A stretch of DNA of 64,000 nt, taken from the NCBI GenBank assembly GCA_003151335.1, contig PLXE01000104.1, forward strand, positions 103,373 through 167,372, read 5' to 3'. Under the pieces are notes generated by a model that saw only the letters and a program-made list of their open reading frames with translations, was not told the DNA's origin and made no database searches. This DNA is from Acidobacteriaceae bacterium. Lineage in GTDB: Bacteria; Acidobacteriota; Terriglobia; Terriglobales; Acidobacteriaceae. Positions 46,902 through 54,952 of this stretch are shown here, piece by piece; the stretch's first letter is position 1, and every line of letters begins with the position of its first letter. The position numbers and the translations under genes are program-made.

Positions 46902-46988
46902 CTATTCCATGAATCGCTCCACCTTCTCTGTGAGAGATTTCAGCCGTGCCGTTTTCTCCAGTATGGTCTGTTTTGGATTCTCGCTCAT
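46902..46988 (-). CDS. Possible 28-aa leader peptide
   Basis: The minus-strand frame ATG (46988) to TAG (46902) encodes 28 residues with a leucine-zipper-like, charged helical pattern (QTILEKTARLKSLTEKVERF). Its stop lies 10 bases before the TTG of the 46229-46891 gene, just ahead of that gene's Shine-Dalgarno. It has no good ribosome binding site of its own. It could be a small protein or a coupling leader, or chance. Confidence 0.25.
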   Translation of the reverse strand: MSENPKQTILEKTARLKSLTEKVERFME

Positions 46989-47132
46989 GAGCGCGATGAT
47001 AGCAGGCGGACCCGCTCATGGACGGCATGAAGGTCCGCCGTGACCAGCTCCGTAATCCAGCGCCTTCGGCGCGTATTACAACAGACGGCATTTTATTAAG
47101 AGGGCTTTGCGGGAGCATTCGCCGCCGGGTGC

Positions 47133-47161
47133 CCCGGGTCTCGCGGTGTTCGAGACCCGGG
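47133..47161. repeat. CCCGGGTCTCG hairpin
   Basis: CCCGGGTCTCG (47133-47143) and CGAGACCCGGG (47151-47161) pair perfectly over 11 bases around a 7-base loop. It is the first of three related hairpins with 7-base loops in this accessory stretch. It lies in the gene-free part between the minus-strand hypothetical gene and the plus-strand coiled-coil gene. No T-tract follows on either strand. Confidence 0.6.
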
Positions 47162-47248
47162 AATTCGATCACGTCGACAGTATGCTCACAAGTACGCAGC
47201 TGCAGGGGTGCCGGTGACAACTTCCCCGGCAGTGACGCTTCGTACTTC

Positions 47249-47277
47249 CCCAGGTCTCGAAAGGCGCGAGACCTGGG
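47249..47277. repeat. CCCAGGTCTCG hairpin
   Basis: CCCAGGTCTCG (47249-47259) and CGAGACCTGGG (47267-47277) pair perfectly over 11 bases around the 7-base loop AAAGGCG. The arms differ from the hairpin at 47133-47161 by one compensated base pair (G-C to A-T), which suggests the fold is what is preserved. Confidence 0.6.
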
Positions 47278-47334
47278 CCACCCGCCCATATGCTATATTG
47301 CGTGCTTTCACCCCGTACCTCATGGAGGTTTGTA

Positions 47335-47904
47335 ATGCTGACACCGCAAAAGCTCGGGCTGGGGATTTCTACTCTGGTCGCAATATTGGCGACGGGTTTA
47401 TATTTTACGAATGCCATTATTGAGCGACAAAGGAGTATGAGGGAGAGGGAGGGATTAGTTGAACAGGTGGAGCTGGTGCTGAAACAAGTTGAGCGAGCAA
47501 AAGATGAACTCAGCAAATCAGTAGCCGAGCAAGCCCAGGTGCTTCAACAGATCAGAGCCAATATCAAGAACTCTTCACACAATCGCGACATACTCCTGCT
47601 ACAAGGAGATATTAGTGAGATTCATTCTGATTTGTCCGCTCTACATAACTCTCTCGATACCATCAACAACGCTATCGGTACAAATCCAGAAAAAGCAATG
47701 TCCATTCCACTCATGCGGAAGGACATAGAGGATCTTAAGACTGCAAATCAACGCGATCTGGATTCCCTCCGAGGTGAAATGGCTAGAAGCTACGACCTCA
47801 ATAAGTGGCTCATAGGTTTGATCCTCGCCGCCGTTCTTGGCACCACGATCAGTTCATGGGCGCAGTCGCGCAAGCCAGGCCGACCCGCACCAAAACTTGA
47901 GTAA
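47335..47904 (+). CDS. Hypothetical two-helix membrane protein with coiled coil
   Basis: This 189-aa protein is of an unrecognised family. An N-terminal membrane helix (about 7-27) precedes a long coiled coil (about 30-150; heptads such as LVEQVELVLKQVERAKDELSK and LKTANQRDLDSLRGEMA). A second membrane helix lies at about 160-178, and the tail is short and basic. The ATG at 47335 follows GGAGG, so this start is preferred over one 15 codons upstream. The coding sequence is clearly AT-richer than the rest of the window, a sign of recent transfer. Confidence 0.62.
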   Translation: MLTPQKLGLGISTLVAILATGLYFTNAIIERQRSMREREGLVEQVELVLKQVERAKDELSKSVAEQAQVLQQIRANIKNSSHNRDILLLQGDISEIHSDLSALHNSLDTINNAIGTNPEKAMSIPLMRKDIEDLKTANQRDLDSLRGEMARSYDLNKWLIGLILAAVLGTTISSWAQSRKPGRPAPKLE

Positions 47905-48274
47905 TCGACTTATCCCCAGGCCACCCCTTCCATTCTTACGTGGATGCGCTACGCTTAAATTATCTCCACGAGGAGATGTCCGAAGCGCCCCACTCATAAA
48001 AAGCCTTTTGTCGGGTGCGCGGGAGCGAAAGCTCCGTTCGGTTTAAAACCGAAAATCGCGCCTCGGACCAAGGGTTTTTTGTTTCCACACTCTGGGAGTC
48101 AAAACGGGGGAGTCTAAATTGCCCGTATCAAATGAGCCGGGTGCCCCATCCTAGCCCTCTTTTGGCTAGGGTGGGAATTTTCGTCCGCACAACAGAAATC
48201 CCCACCCAAGCAAAACTAGCTTGAGGGGGCCCCGCGCATACAGGTCAATCTCGCTTTCGTTTTCATCTTGCCGC
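47905..48274. other. Gene-free spacer with structured segment, 370 bases
   Basis: I see no credible ORF. It holds GGAGC-GAAA-GCTCC (48022-48035, a tetraloop hairpin), the near-palindrome CGGTTTAAAACCG (48039-48051) and a T6 run at 48075-48080. These three together look like a small structured RNA or a terminator-type unit on the plus strand. The 12-bp hairpin at 48145-48175 is listed separately. Confidence 0.4.
48145..48175. repeat. 12-bp hairpin with 7-base loop
   Basis: CCCATCCTAGCC (48145-48156) pairs with GGCTAGGGTGGG (48164-48175), all Watson-Crick except one T-G pair, around CTCTTTT. AATTTT follows on the plus strand, so it could end rightward transcripts from the coiled-coil gene. It resembles the two CCC..GGTCTCG hairpins at 47133 and 47249 in loop length and flank. 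Confidence 0.5.
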
Positions 48275-49318
<1,044 letters not shown>

Positions 49319-49325
49319 TCAGGAA

Positions 49326-50132
49326 TCATTTCTTTTCGATCAGGCGTGCCGTGAGCACGACTCCGTCGCGGTCGTCATGCAGCTTGATGGGGAAGATAAG
49401 GACGTTCCAGCTCCAATGCGAGCTCTGGACCGGCAGATGAGAGGCCCCTTGAAATCCGCGCCGGTCAATGTAGGTTTCGCGGGTGTCGGCTACGGTGCAC
49501 ACGATGTCGCGCCATTCGTCACCCACCTGCGGAAATTGCTCGAACAGGTTCTTGCCGACAAACCAAGCCCGCTTGTGTCCATTCATGGCAGCGAAATAGT
49601 CGTTTACGTACTGCCAGGTCCCTTCCCGATCCAGGATCTCCAGGACAATGTCGTCGCCCATGGCCATCGAGATGCGCGAATAGTAGAAATCGCGCGCATC
49701 CACGACCACCGGGCGGCCGCGCTTCTTGGCCTCGAACGAACGCAGCGCGGAAACCAGGTCGTCCACCGAGCTGTATCCCTTGAGCAGGTGCATGTCGGCG
49801 ATGCCGCCGAACTTGCGTTCCAGGGTCGCTGACAAAATGATGATCGGGACCTGAGGCCGTTTGCGGCGCAGCGTCTCGGCCACGTCGGTGCCGAATTTGC
49901 CTGATCCCAGGTGGTAATCGAGAACGGCAATGTCGATACCGTGCAGCTTGGCTTCAGCCTCTTCGATGGAGCTGGAGCTCACTACCTGGTAGCCCTTTTG
50001 CCGAAGTATGGCCGAGCGCAGCACCAGGTTGTCTTCGCGATCGTCCAGCAGCAACACGCGGATCGGAGTGAGGATCACGGCCTGCGGACCGGCCGGCTGC
50101 GGCAATACCGGATTGGAGATGTCTTCGTTCAT
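49326..50132 (-). CDS. Response regulator with PAS-like C-terminal region
   Basis: This 268-aa protein has a receiver domain (about 22-145): DD pair in RVLLLDDREDN, phosphoacceptor Asp in IAVLDYHLG, Lys near HLLKGYSS. A second domain follows (about 160-260) that looks PAS-like (VLEILDREGTWQYVNDYFAAMNGHKRAWFVGKNLFEQFP). No DNA-binding or output enzyme motif is seen. It is probably a signalling adaptor whose partner kinase is elsewhere. Confidence 0.75.
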   Translation of the reverse strand: MNEDISNPVLPQPAGPQAVILTPIRVLLLDDREDNLVLRSAILRQKGYQVVSSSSIEEAEAKLHGIDIAVLDYHLGSGKFGTDVAETLRRKRPQVPIIILSATLERKFGGIADMHLLKGYSSVDDLVSALRSFEAKKRGRPVVVDARDFYYSRISMAMGDDIVLEILDREGTWQYVNDYFAAMNGHKRAWFVGKNLFEQFPQVGDEWRDIVCTVADTRETYIDRRGFQGASHLPVQSSHWSWNVLIFPIKLHDDRDGVVLTARLIEKK

Positions 50133-50227
50133 CGCTTAACAGTTAGAAGCGCCTCAGGGTTTCCCGGTAACCCCGCGTGCCGATAATACCGATAAAAGGC
50201 CCGCAGACGAGTGCGCTGGCGCCGAGA

Positions 50228-51262
50228 TCACGGTTTGTCGGTTCCAGCCGCAGGATCGCTTTTCTGGCCAGCCATGATCGCCCGGACCACTTTCGCAAGT
50301 TCTGGGAGTCTATTGAATATGCCGACCGCTCGCAACCATTGTTTGTGGTCGAAGGCGGGAGATCCGCTGACCATGGCCCCTGCCGGAATGTCTCCATGGG
50401 TCCCGCTTTGGGCGGTCACGACGACGCCATCGCCGATGTTGCAGTGCCCGGCGACGCCCACCTGTCCGGCGAGAATGACGTTCTTGCCCACCCTCGTCGA
50501 TCCGGCCAGTCCAACTTGGGAGCACAGCAGCGTATGCTCAGCGACCGCGGAGCCATGTCCCACCTGGACCAGGTTGTCGATCTTAACTCCGCGCCCAATG
50601 CGGGTTTCACCAATGCTGGCACGGTCCACGCAGGAGTTCGCCTGCACTTCAACGTCGCCGTCCAGCACCGCCGGGCCGGATTGGGTGATCTTCTCCCAGT
50701 GACCGCCGTCGCGGGCAAAGCCGAAGCCGTCGCATCCGACAATGGCGCCGTTTTGCAGGATGATATTGTCGCCCAGGATGCAGTTTTCGCGCACGACCGC
50801 GTGGGCATGTGCGAAGAAATGTTTGCCAATGCGTGCGCCGCGATAAATCACAACGTGCGGCAACAGCACAGCATCGTCGCCAATCTCGACGTCCTCGTCA
50901 ATCACCACGTAGGCCGCAACGTGGGCCTGCTTGCCGATTCTGGCCGTGGGTGCAATGACGGCTGTCGGATGCACACCGGCCTCGTACACCGGGGGCTGGT
51001 AAAAAAGCGTGATCGCCTTGGCGAACGCCAAGTAGGGATTCTTGCTGCGCAACATGCCGGTCGCGATAGCAGGGAAGTCCTCGGCAACGATCACGGCGGC
51101 GGCGGCGGTGGTCTTGGCGGCGGCCGCATATTTGGGATTGGCGACGAAGGTAATCTGCCCGGGCCCGGCCTCTTCGATTCCGGCAACGCCCATGATCTCG
51201 GCGTCGGGGTCAGCGTTTTCGAGCGCGGCCCCCAGTGCAGACGCGATTTCGGCAAGTTTCAT
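50228..51262 (-). CDS. lpxD: UDP-3-O-(3-hydroxyacyl)glucosamine N-acyltransferase
   Basis: LpxD (344 aa) adds the N-linked hydroxyacyl chain to UDP-acyl-GlcN in lipid A synthesis. It has an N-terminal uridine-binding domain (about 1-100; KLAEIASALGAALENADPDAEI) and the left-handed parallel beta-helix of hexapeptide repeats (about 105-310), including a GVAGHCNIGDGVVVTAQSG active-site region with His. A C-terminal helical part closes it. ATG 51262 is chosen; the frame continues upstream through unrelated sequence. It supports an outer membrane with lipid A. Confidence 0.92.
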   Translation of the reverse strand: MKLAEIASALGAALENADPDAEIMGVAGIEEAGPGQITFVANPKYAAAAKTTAAAAVIVAEDFPAIATGMLRSKNPYLAFAKAITLFYQPPVYEAGVHPTAVIAPTARIGKQAHVAAYVVIDEDVEIGDDAVLLPHVVIYRGARIGKHFFAHAHAVVRENCILGDNIILQNGAIVGCDGFGFARDGGHWEKITQSGPAVLDGDVEVQANSCVDRASIGETRIGRGVKIDNLVQVGHGSAVAEHTLLCSQVGLAGSTRVGKNVILAGQVGVAGHCNIGDGVVVTAQSGTHGDIPAGAMVSGSPAFDHKQWLRAVGIFNRLPELAKVVRAIMAGQKSDPAAGTDKP

Positions 51263-51308
51263 AGTCGGCATATCTCGATATCGCGGAACTTCGCCGCTGA
51301 CCAGCACT

Positions 51309-51785
51309 TCAACCGAACAACGACACCTGACGCGTGTCTTCTGGGCGGCGACCGCGGCGCTGTGATTTCTTGTCGCCGATGACACCTATGACCGTCATTT
51401 CCGCCAGCGCAGAGCGGGGAACAAAAATCCGTTGCGTGTTGGAGCGCGTATCGGGCGGAATAACGGAAAACCCGTCGCTCCCTTCCTGCAGCAGGTCGTT
51501 GGGCATCATGCCCTCAATGGTCTCGTTGTCGCGGAAGCGCAGCCGCACCCACAGGCCTTCCATGCGAGGCCGCGAAGTGAATGTCTTGCGGGTGAGCGAT
51601 TCCGAATCACCGAATTCGCGAACGAAGTAAACGCCTTTGACCTCGCGCAGCTCGATGGAAACTACATTGCCGGCCGTGTTCAACAACTCCAGCTTTCCGT
51701 CAGCAATGAATACGGCACTAACGTAACCATTTACGGTGTCGCGATCCATCTTGCGGACGATCACTTTCTTGTGCGTGGTGGACAT
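51309..51785 (-). CDS. Hypothetical protein upstream of lpxD
   Basis: This 158-aa soluble protein is of uncertain family, possibly the uncharacterised DUF6982 group. The ATG at 51785 gives STTHKKVIVRKMDRDTVNGYVS, a beta-strand-rich start. A beta domain follows (GKLELLNTAGNVVSIELREVKGVYFVREF) with WVRLRFRDNETIEGMMPNDLL, then a basic Arg-rich tail (KKSQRRGRRPED). It sits 46 bases upstream of lpxD on the same strand and may be cotranscribed. The function is unknown. Confidence 0.55.
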   Translation of the reverse strand: MSTTHKKVIVRKMDRDTVNGYVSAVFIADGKLELLNTAGNVVSIELREVKGVYFVREFGDSESLTRKTFTSRPRMEGLWVRLRFRDNETIEGMMPNDLLQEGSDGFSVIPPDTRSNTQRIFVPRSALAEMTVIGVIGDKKSQRRGRRPEDTRQVSLFG

Positions 51786-52097
51786 AGGCCGAAGCGAAGC
51801 GCTCAGCCGATTGTCGCACTTTTGCTCAAAATGTGCCCTCAGGAAGCTACCTTGTAGCCAAATCGTCAACTTTTGTGTTATTGTTCGTTTTACGGTGACC
51901 CCGGTGCCAAAAATCCCTTAAGTTACTTCGAAAGAGTGAGTTGCAGAGTTAGGGATAGTTTTTCAGCCGGTTTTGGATACGGAGGAGTGCGGATTCCGCG
52001 GCGGAGGAAGAATCGGCTCAAGCGGCCTGCTATTACGGGCGTCCTCTGGCCGGGACCGCTTCATTGTTGAAGTTCGCCTTTAGAAACATACATTTAG
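51786..52097. other. Divergent gene-free spacer, 312 bases
   Basis: This stretch lies between the minus-strand hypothetical gene and the plus-strand pcnB-like gene and should hold both promoters. I see no clear -35/-10 pair, repeat or hairpin strong enough to annotate. Confidence 0.4.
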
Positions 52098-53903
52098 ATG
52101 GCAGACTACATCTATAGCATGGAGACCCGGCTCACACCGGACCAACAAAGTGGTGTGAACCTGGTGCAGGAAATTGCCCGACATGCGGGGCTGAATCTTT
52201 ATCTCACCGGCGGCACCATTCGCGACCTCATCACCGGGTTTCCCATCCGCGACATCGATCTCAGCATTCAAGGTAATCCGCTCAAGCTGCAGCGGGAACT
52301 GGAAAAAGCCGGCATATCGGTGCAGGGTGTCGATGAGGAGCTGCGCATCCTTTACCTGCTGATGCCGGGTAACGTGCGGGCCGAGTTGAACATGACTCGG
52401 GCCGAGGCGTATGACCAGCCCGGTAAGCCTCCGAGCATCACTTCCGCCACCATCAATGAAGATCTAAGGCGTCGCGACTTTACGGTCAACGCGATGGCTC
52501 TGTCGCTGAATCCGGGGTCGCGTGGATTACTGCTCGATCCCTTCAACGGGGTCGCTGACATTGAAGCCAAGGTGCTTCGCGTCCTGCACAATTATGCATT
52601 TTTGGAAGAACCGGTCCGGCTGATCAGGGCGATACGCTTGAGCGCACGTTTCCACTGGCCCCTGGAAGAGCGCACGCAAGCGCGCTACGCCACCGCCAAA
52701 GAGAACAACTACATCGAGAATATCGGCAAGCGCGCCGTGGGTTACGAACTGGAGCAACTGGCGCACGAAGACGATCCCTTGCACATCATGCGCGCGCTGG
52801 ATAAAGAAGGCTGGCTGAAGGTGCTGCATCCGCATTGGAGCATGGCCAAAGTCGACACCAGCGAACTGGGGCAGGTGGTGAAGACGCGCCAGATGATCAA
52901 CGACCTCGGCTACTCGGTGGAAGCCGGACCGATCGTGATGTACTTCCTGACCCGGCGCATGGGCGACAAGGACACCTCCGAAATCCAGCGCATGATTCCT
53001 CGCCGCGATTTCGTGGATAAGTGGAAGCGCCTGGAAAGCGGGGCCCGCGATCTGGCGAAGAAGCTGACCAGCAAGGAGGCGGGCACACCCTCGAGATCGT
53101 GGAAGGTCCTGTCACAAGCCTCGCCGGAAAATATTCTGTTTCTAAGCCTCACCACGAAACAACAGCCAGTCGATCAGAAGCTGAAAAACTTCTTCACAAA
53201 ATGGCGGCAGATGAAAGAGAAGCTGCCGTTCCCCGAGATGGCGGAATTGCGCATTACGCCACAACTGCCGGAATATCAAAAGGTGATGGACGAGGCTTTC
53301 CTGTTGCTGCTTGATGGCAAGCTGCGGTCGCACACGGAGATCGTGAGCTTCTTGAAGCCGTATGAACCGCCGCCGCCACCGCCGCCACCGGCGCCCCGGC
53401 GAGGACGCGGCAAAGCAGCGGCTGCAAAAGGGATTGCACCCACCGGCGAAGCGCCAGCCCCGGCGAAGCGGGGACGCAAGGCGAAAGTGATGGAGCCGCC
53501 AGCCGTCGTGCCCGTCCCGGTGCCTGCCGTAGCTGCGCCAGTTGCGGAGGCGAAACCGGCTCCAGGGGCGAAGAAAGCGGTAGCGACTCCCGAGAGCAAG
53601 AAGGCGGCGGTTCCCGCTCCCAAGCCTGCAACAAAAAAGGTTGCGGTATCAACTCCCGCCGTCAAGCCTGCAGCGAAGAAGGCTGCGTCAACGAAGCAGG
53701 CGGTAGCCAAGAAGTCGGTGCCCGCGAAGGCTCCCAAGAAGCCCGCGAGACCGGCTGCCAAGAAGGCCTGGTCAGCCAAGAAGGCACCAGTGAAGAAAGC
53801 CGCAGCAAAGAAAGCCGCAGTAAAGAAAGCCGCAGTAAAGAAGCCGCGGCCCAAAGAAACTGCTTCGAGGAAAACGGCGAAGAAGAAGAGATTGAGGAGC
53901 TGA
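52098..53903 (+). CDS. Poly(A) polymerase / CCA-transferase family protein with a histone-H1-like tail
   Basis: This 601-aa protein has two parts. Residues 1-415 are a class II nucleotidyltransferase: LYLTGGTIRDLITGFPIRDIDLSIQG holds the GG...RD and catalytic DID motif, INEDLRRRDFTVNAMAL the second block, and FLEEPVRLIRAIRLSARF the RNA-binding helix. Residues about 423-601 are a Pro-run followed by Ala/Lys/Pro-rich repeats (KKAAVKKAAVKKPRPK) like bacterial histone-H1 tails. The tail is one reading frame with the enzyme. It may help bind RNA or DNA; whether the enzyme adds CCA or poly(A) is not settled by sequence. Confidence 0.83.
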   Translation: MADYIYSMETRLTPDQQSGVNLVQEIARHAGLNLYLTGGTIRDLITGFPIRDIDLSIQGNPLKLQRELEKAGISVQGVDEELRILYLLMPGNVRAELNMTRAEAYDQPGKPPSITSATINEDLRRRDFTVNAMALSLNPGSRGLLLDPFNGVADIEAKVLRVLHNYAFLEEPVRLIRAIRLSARFHWPLEERTQARYATAKENNYIENIGKRAVGYELEQLAHEDDPLHIMRALDKEGWLKVLHPHWSMAKVDTSELGQVVKTRQMINDLGYSVEAGPIVMYFLTRRMGDKDTSEIQRMIPRRDFVDKWKRLESGARDLAKKLTSKEAGTPSRSWKVLSQASPENILFLSLTTKQQPVDQKLKNFFTKWRQMKEKLPFPEMAELRITPQLPEYQKVMDEAFLLLLDGKLRSHTEIVSFLKPYEPPPPPPPPAPRRGRGKAAAAKGIAPTGEAPAPAKRGRKAKVMEPPAVVPVPVPAVAAPVAEAKPAPGAKKAVATPESKKAAVPAPKPATKKVAVSTPAVKPAAKKAASTKQAVAKKSVPAKAPKKPARPAAKKAWSAKKAPVKKAAAKKAAVKKAAVKKPRPKETASRKTAKKKRLRS

Positions 53904-53925
53904 AATTTTTGGCGAGATGCGTCGC

Positions 53926-54333
53926 CTACTTCGTCCAGTTCTCCAGCGAAAGCCCCGGGATCCGCTTGAACTCGCGTTCGTTGTTTGTGGCAAGCGTGAG
54001 ATTTAGAGCCAAAGCATGGGCGCCAATCCACAGGTCATTATTGCCAATGAGCCGACCTTCCTTCTCTAGTGCCGCCCGGATTTCTCCGTAGGCTTCTGAC
54101 GCCCTGGAGTCAAGCTCCGCAACTGGAACGTCCTGAACCAGCTCCCGCAACTGGGCGAGAGCGCTGGCTTGTTGGCTACTCTTGCTCGCACCGTAGCAGA
54201 GCTCCCCGTAGGTAATTGCCGACATGATCAATTGTCCCGGCTTCAGTCGCTCGAAGCGGGCCCTGACCTCCGGCGGCCGATGTTTGGCGATGTATATGCA
54301 CATGTCCGTATCCAGCATGTAGCGAGTGTTCAT
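53926..54333 (-). CDS. vapC: VapC-type PIN-domain toxin
   Basis: This 135-aa PIN nuclease has the acidic residues D8 (MLDTD), E43 (YGELCYG) and D99 (NNDLWIGAH), and the closing LATNNEREFKRIPGL segment. The cognate antitoxin gene lies upstream and overlaps by four bases. VapC toxins usually cleave tRNA or rRNA. All catalytic positions seem intact. Confidence 0.9.
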   Translation of the reverse strand: MNTRYMLDTDMCIYIAKHRPPEVRARFERLKPGQLIMSAITYGELCYGASKSSQQASALAQLRELVQDVPVAELDSRASEAYGEIRAALEKEGRLIGNNDLWIGAHALALNLTLATNNEREFKRIPGLSLENWTK

Positions 54334-54560
54334 AGTGCATCCCGTTTCTGTGGAGGCTGGTCCCGCCGACCGTGAGACATAAAGTCGTTCGGCATGGCCG
54401 CCAACGCGGCAAACGCCCCCCCGAGATTGCGTTTGGGTTTTCTCAAAACAATCTCATCTCCGCGGCGAAAGATTTCCACCTCGTTGACTTCGAAGCGAAA
54501 TTGCTTTGGCAGGCGCACTGCTTGGCTATTGCCAGATTTGAAAATACGAGCTGTGCTCAT
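54330..54560 (-). CDS. vapB: VapB-type antitoxin (AbrB/SpoVT fold)
   Basis: This 76-aa protein begins STARIFKSGNSQAVRLPKQFRFE, the swapped-hairpin AbrB/SpoVT (MraZ-like) DNA-binding pattern of VapB, followed by a charged tail that wraps VapC. The ATG at 54560 follows GGGAAAGGTGA; a GTG three codons upstream is less likely. Upstream are a strong promoter and a palindromic operator candidate, so it probably autoregulates. Confidence 0.9.
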   Translation of the reverse strand: MSTARIFKSGNSQAVRLPKQFRFEVNEVEIFRRGDEIVLRKPKRNLGGAFAALAAMPNDFMSHGRRDQPPQKRDAL

Positions 54561-54580
54561 CGCGATCACCTTTCCCGTAA

Positions 54581-54609
54581 AGTATATACCCTAGGTGTAT
54601 ACATGTCCA
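54581..54609 (-). promoter_or_regulatory. Sigma70 promoter of vapBC
   Basis: On the minus strand TGGACA (54609-54604) and TATACT (54586-54581) are separated by exactly 17 bases. The -35 matches consensus at 5 of 6 bases. The start of vapB lies 20 bases downstream of the -10. This is one of the clearest promoters in the window. Confidence 0.6.
54582..54602. promoter_or_regulatory. Palindromic operator overlapping the vapBC promoter
   Basis: The arms GTATATACC and GGTGTATAC (54582-54590 and 54594-54602) match as an inverted repeat at 8 of 9 positions around CTA. The site covers the spacer and most of the -10 box of the vapBC promoter. A VapB or VapBC dimer bound here would block polymerase, the usual autoregulation for this family. 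Confidence 0.6.
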
Positions 54610-54665
54610 GCGAAGGACGGGATCGATTACTCTGGGGTCCGCGGAGAGAGGGTCGAAATACATGC

Positions 54666-54950
54666 TCAGGCGAGATACGGCTGCAAATTCTGTTCGATGG
54701 TGGTTGGGTCAACATCCTCGCCGCGGTTTAGCCGCTCGAGGATTTCGTCCACGATCTGCTTGGCCTGGTTGCGCTCGCGGTGCAGCAGAAAGCCGTCGAA
54801 AACGTGCTCCCCGCGCATGGCCTCCTGGATCTCGGTTTCCTTGTCGTGTTCTCCCAGTTCCGTGAAGTACACCACCTTGTAGCGGCCGCTGAAATCGGCT
54901 TCACGATAAATCTCGAACATCACTTTCTTGGTGTCGGTCATTAGGGGCAT
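54666..54950 (-). CDS. Small hypothetical protein linked to the activase cluster
   Basis: I do not recognise this 94-aa soluble protein (EIYREADFSGRYKVVYFTELGEHDKETEIQEAMRGEHVFDGFLLHRERNQAKQIVDEILERL). The start is ATG 54950, just 2 bases after the stop of the giant activase gene, so coupling is likely. The layout is a short beta part, then a long helix, then an acidic end. Its place in the cluster suggests a subunit or chaperone of the activase-reductase, but no motif shows it. Confidence 0.5.
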   Translation of the reverse strand: MPLMTDTKKVMFEIYREADFSGRYKVVYFTELGEHDKETEIQEAMRGEHVFDGFLLHRERNQAKQIVDEILERLNRGEDVDPTTIEQNLQPYLA

Positions 54951-54952
54951 GG

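Noticed and set aside
46888..47289. Minus-strand frame of 133 codons upstream of the 220-aa hypothetical gene
   Set aside because: Overlaps two perfect hairpins, has no ribosome binding site and mixed composition; treated as non-coding.
47100..48100. tRNA-like segments (GTTCGAGAC, GTTCGG near structured DNA)
   Set aside because: The T-loop-like strings are arms of local hairpins. No cloverleaf, acceptor stem or CCA-compatible end can be drawn.
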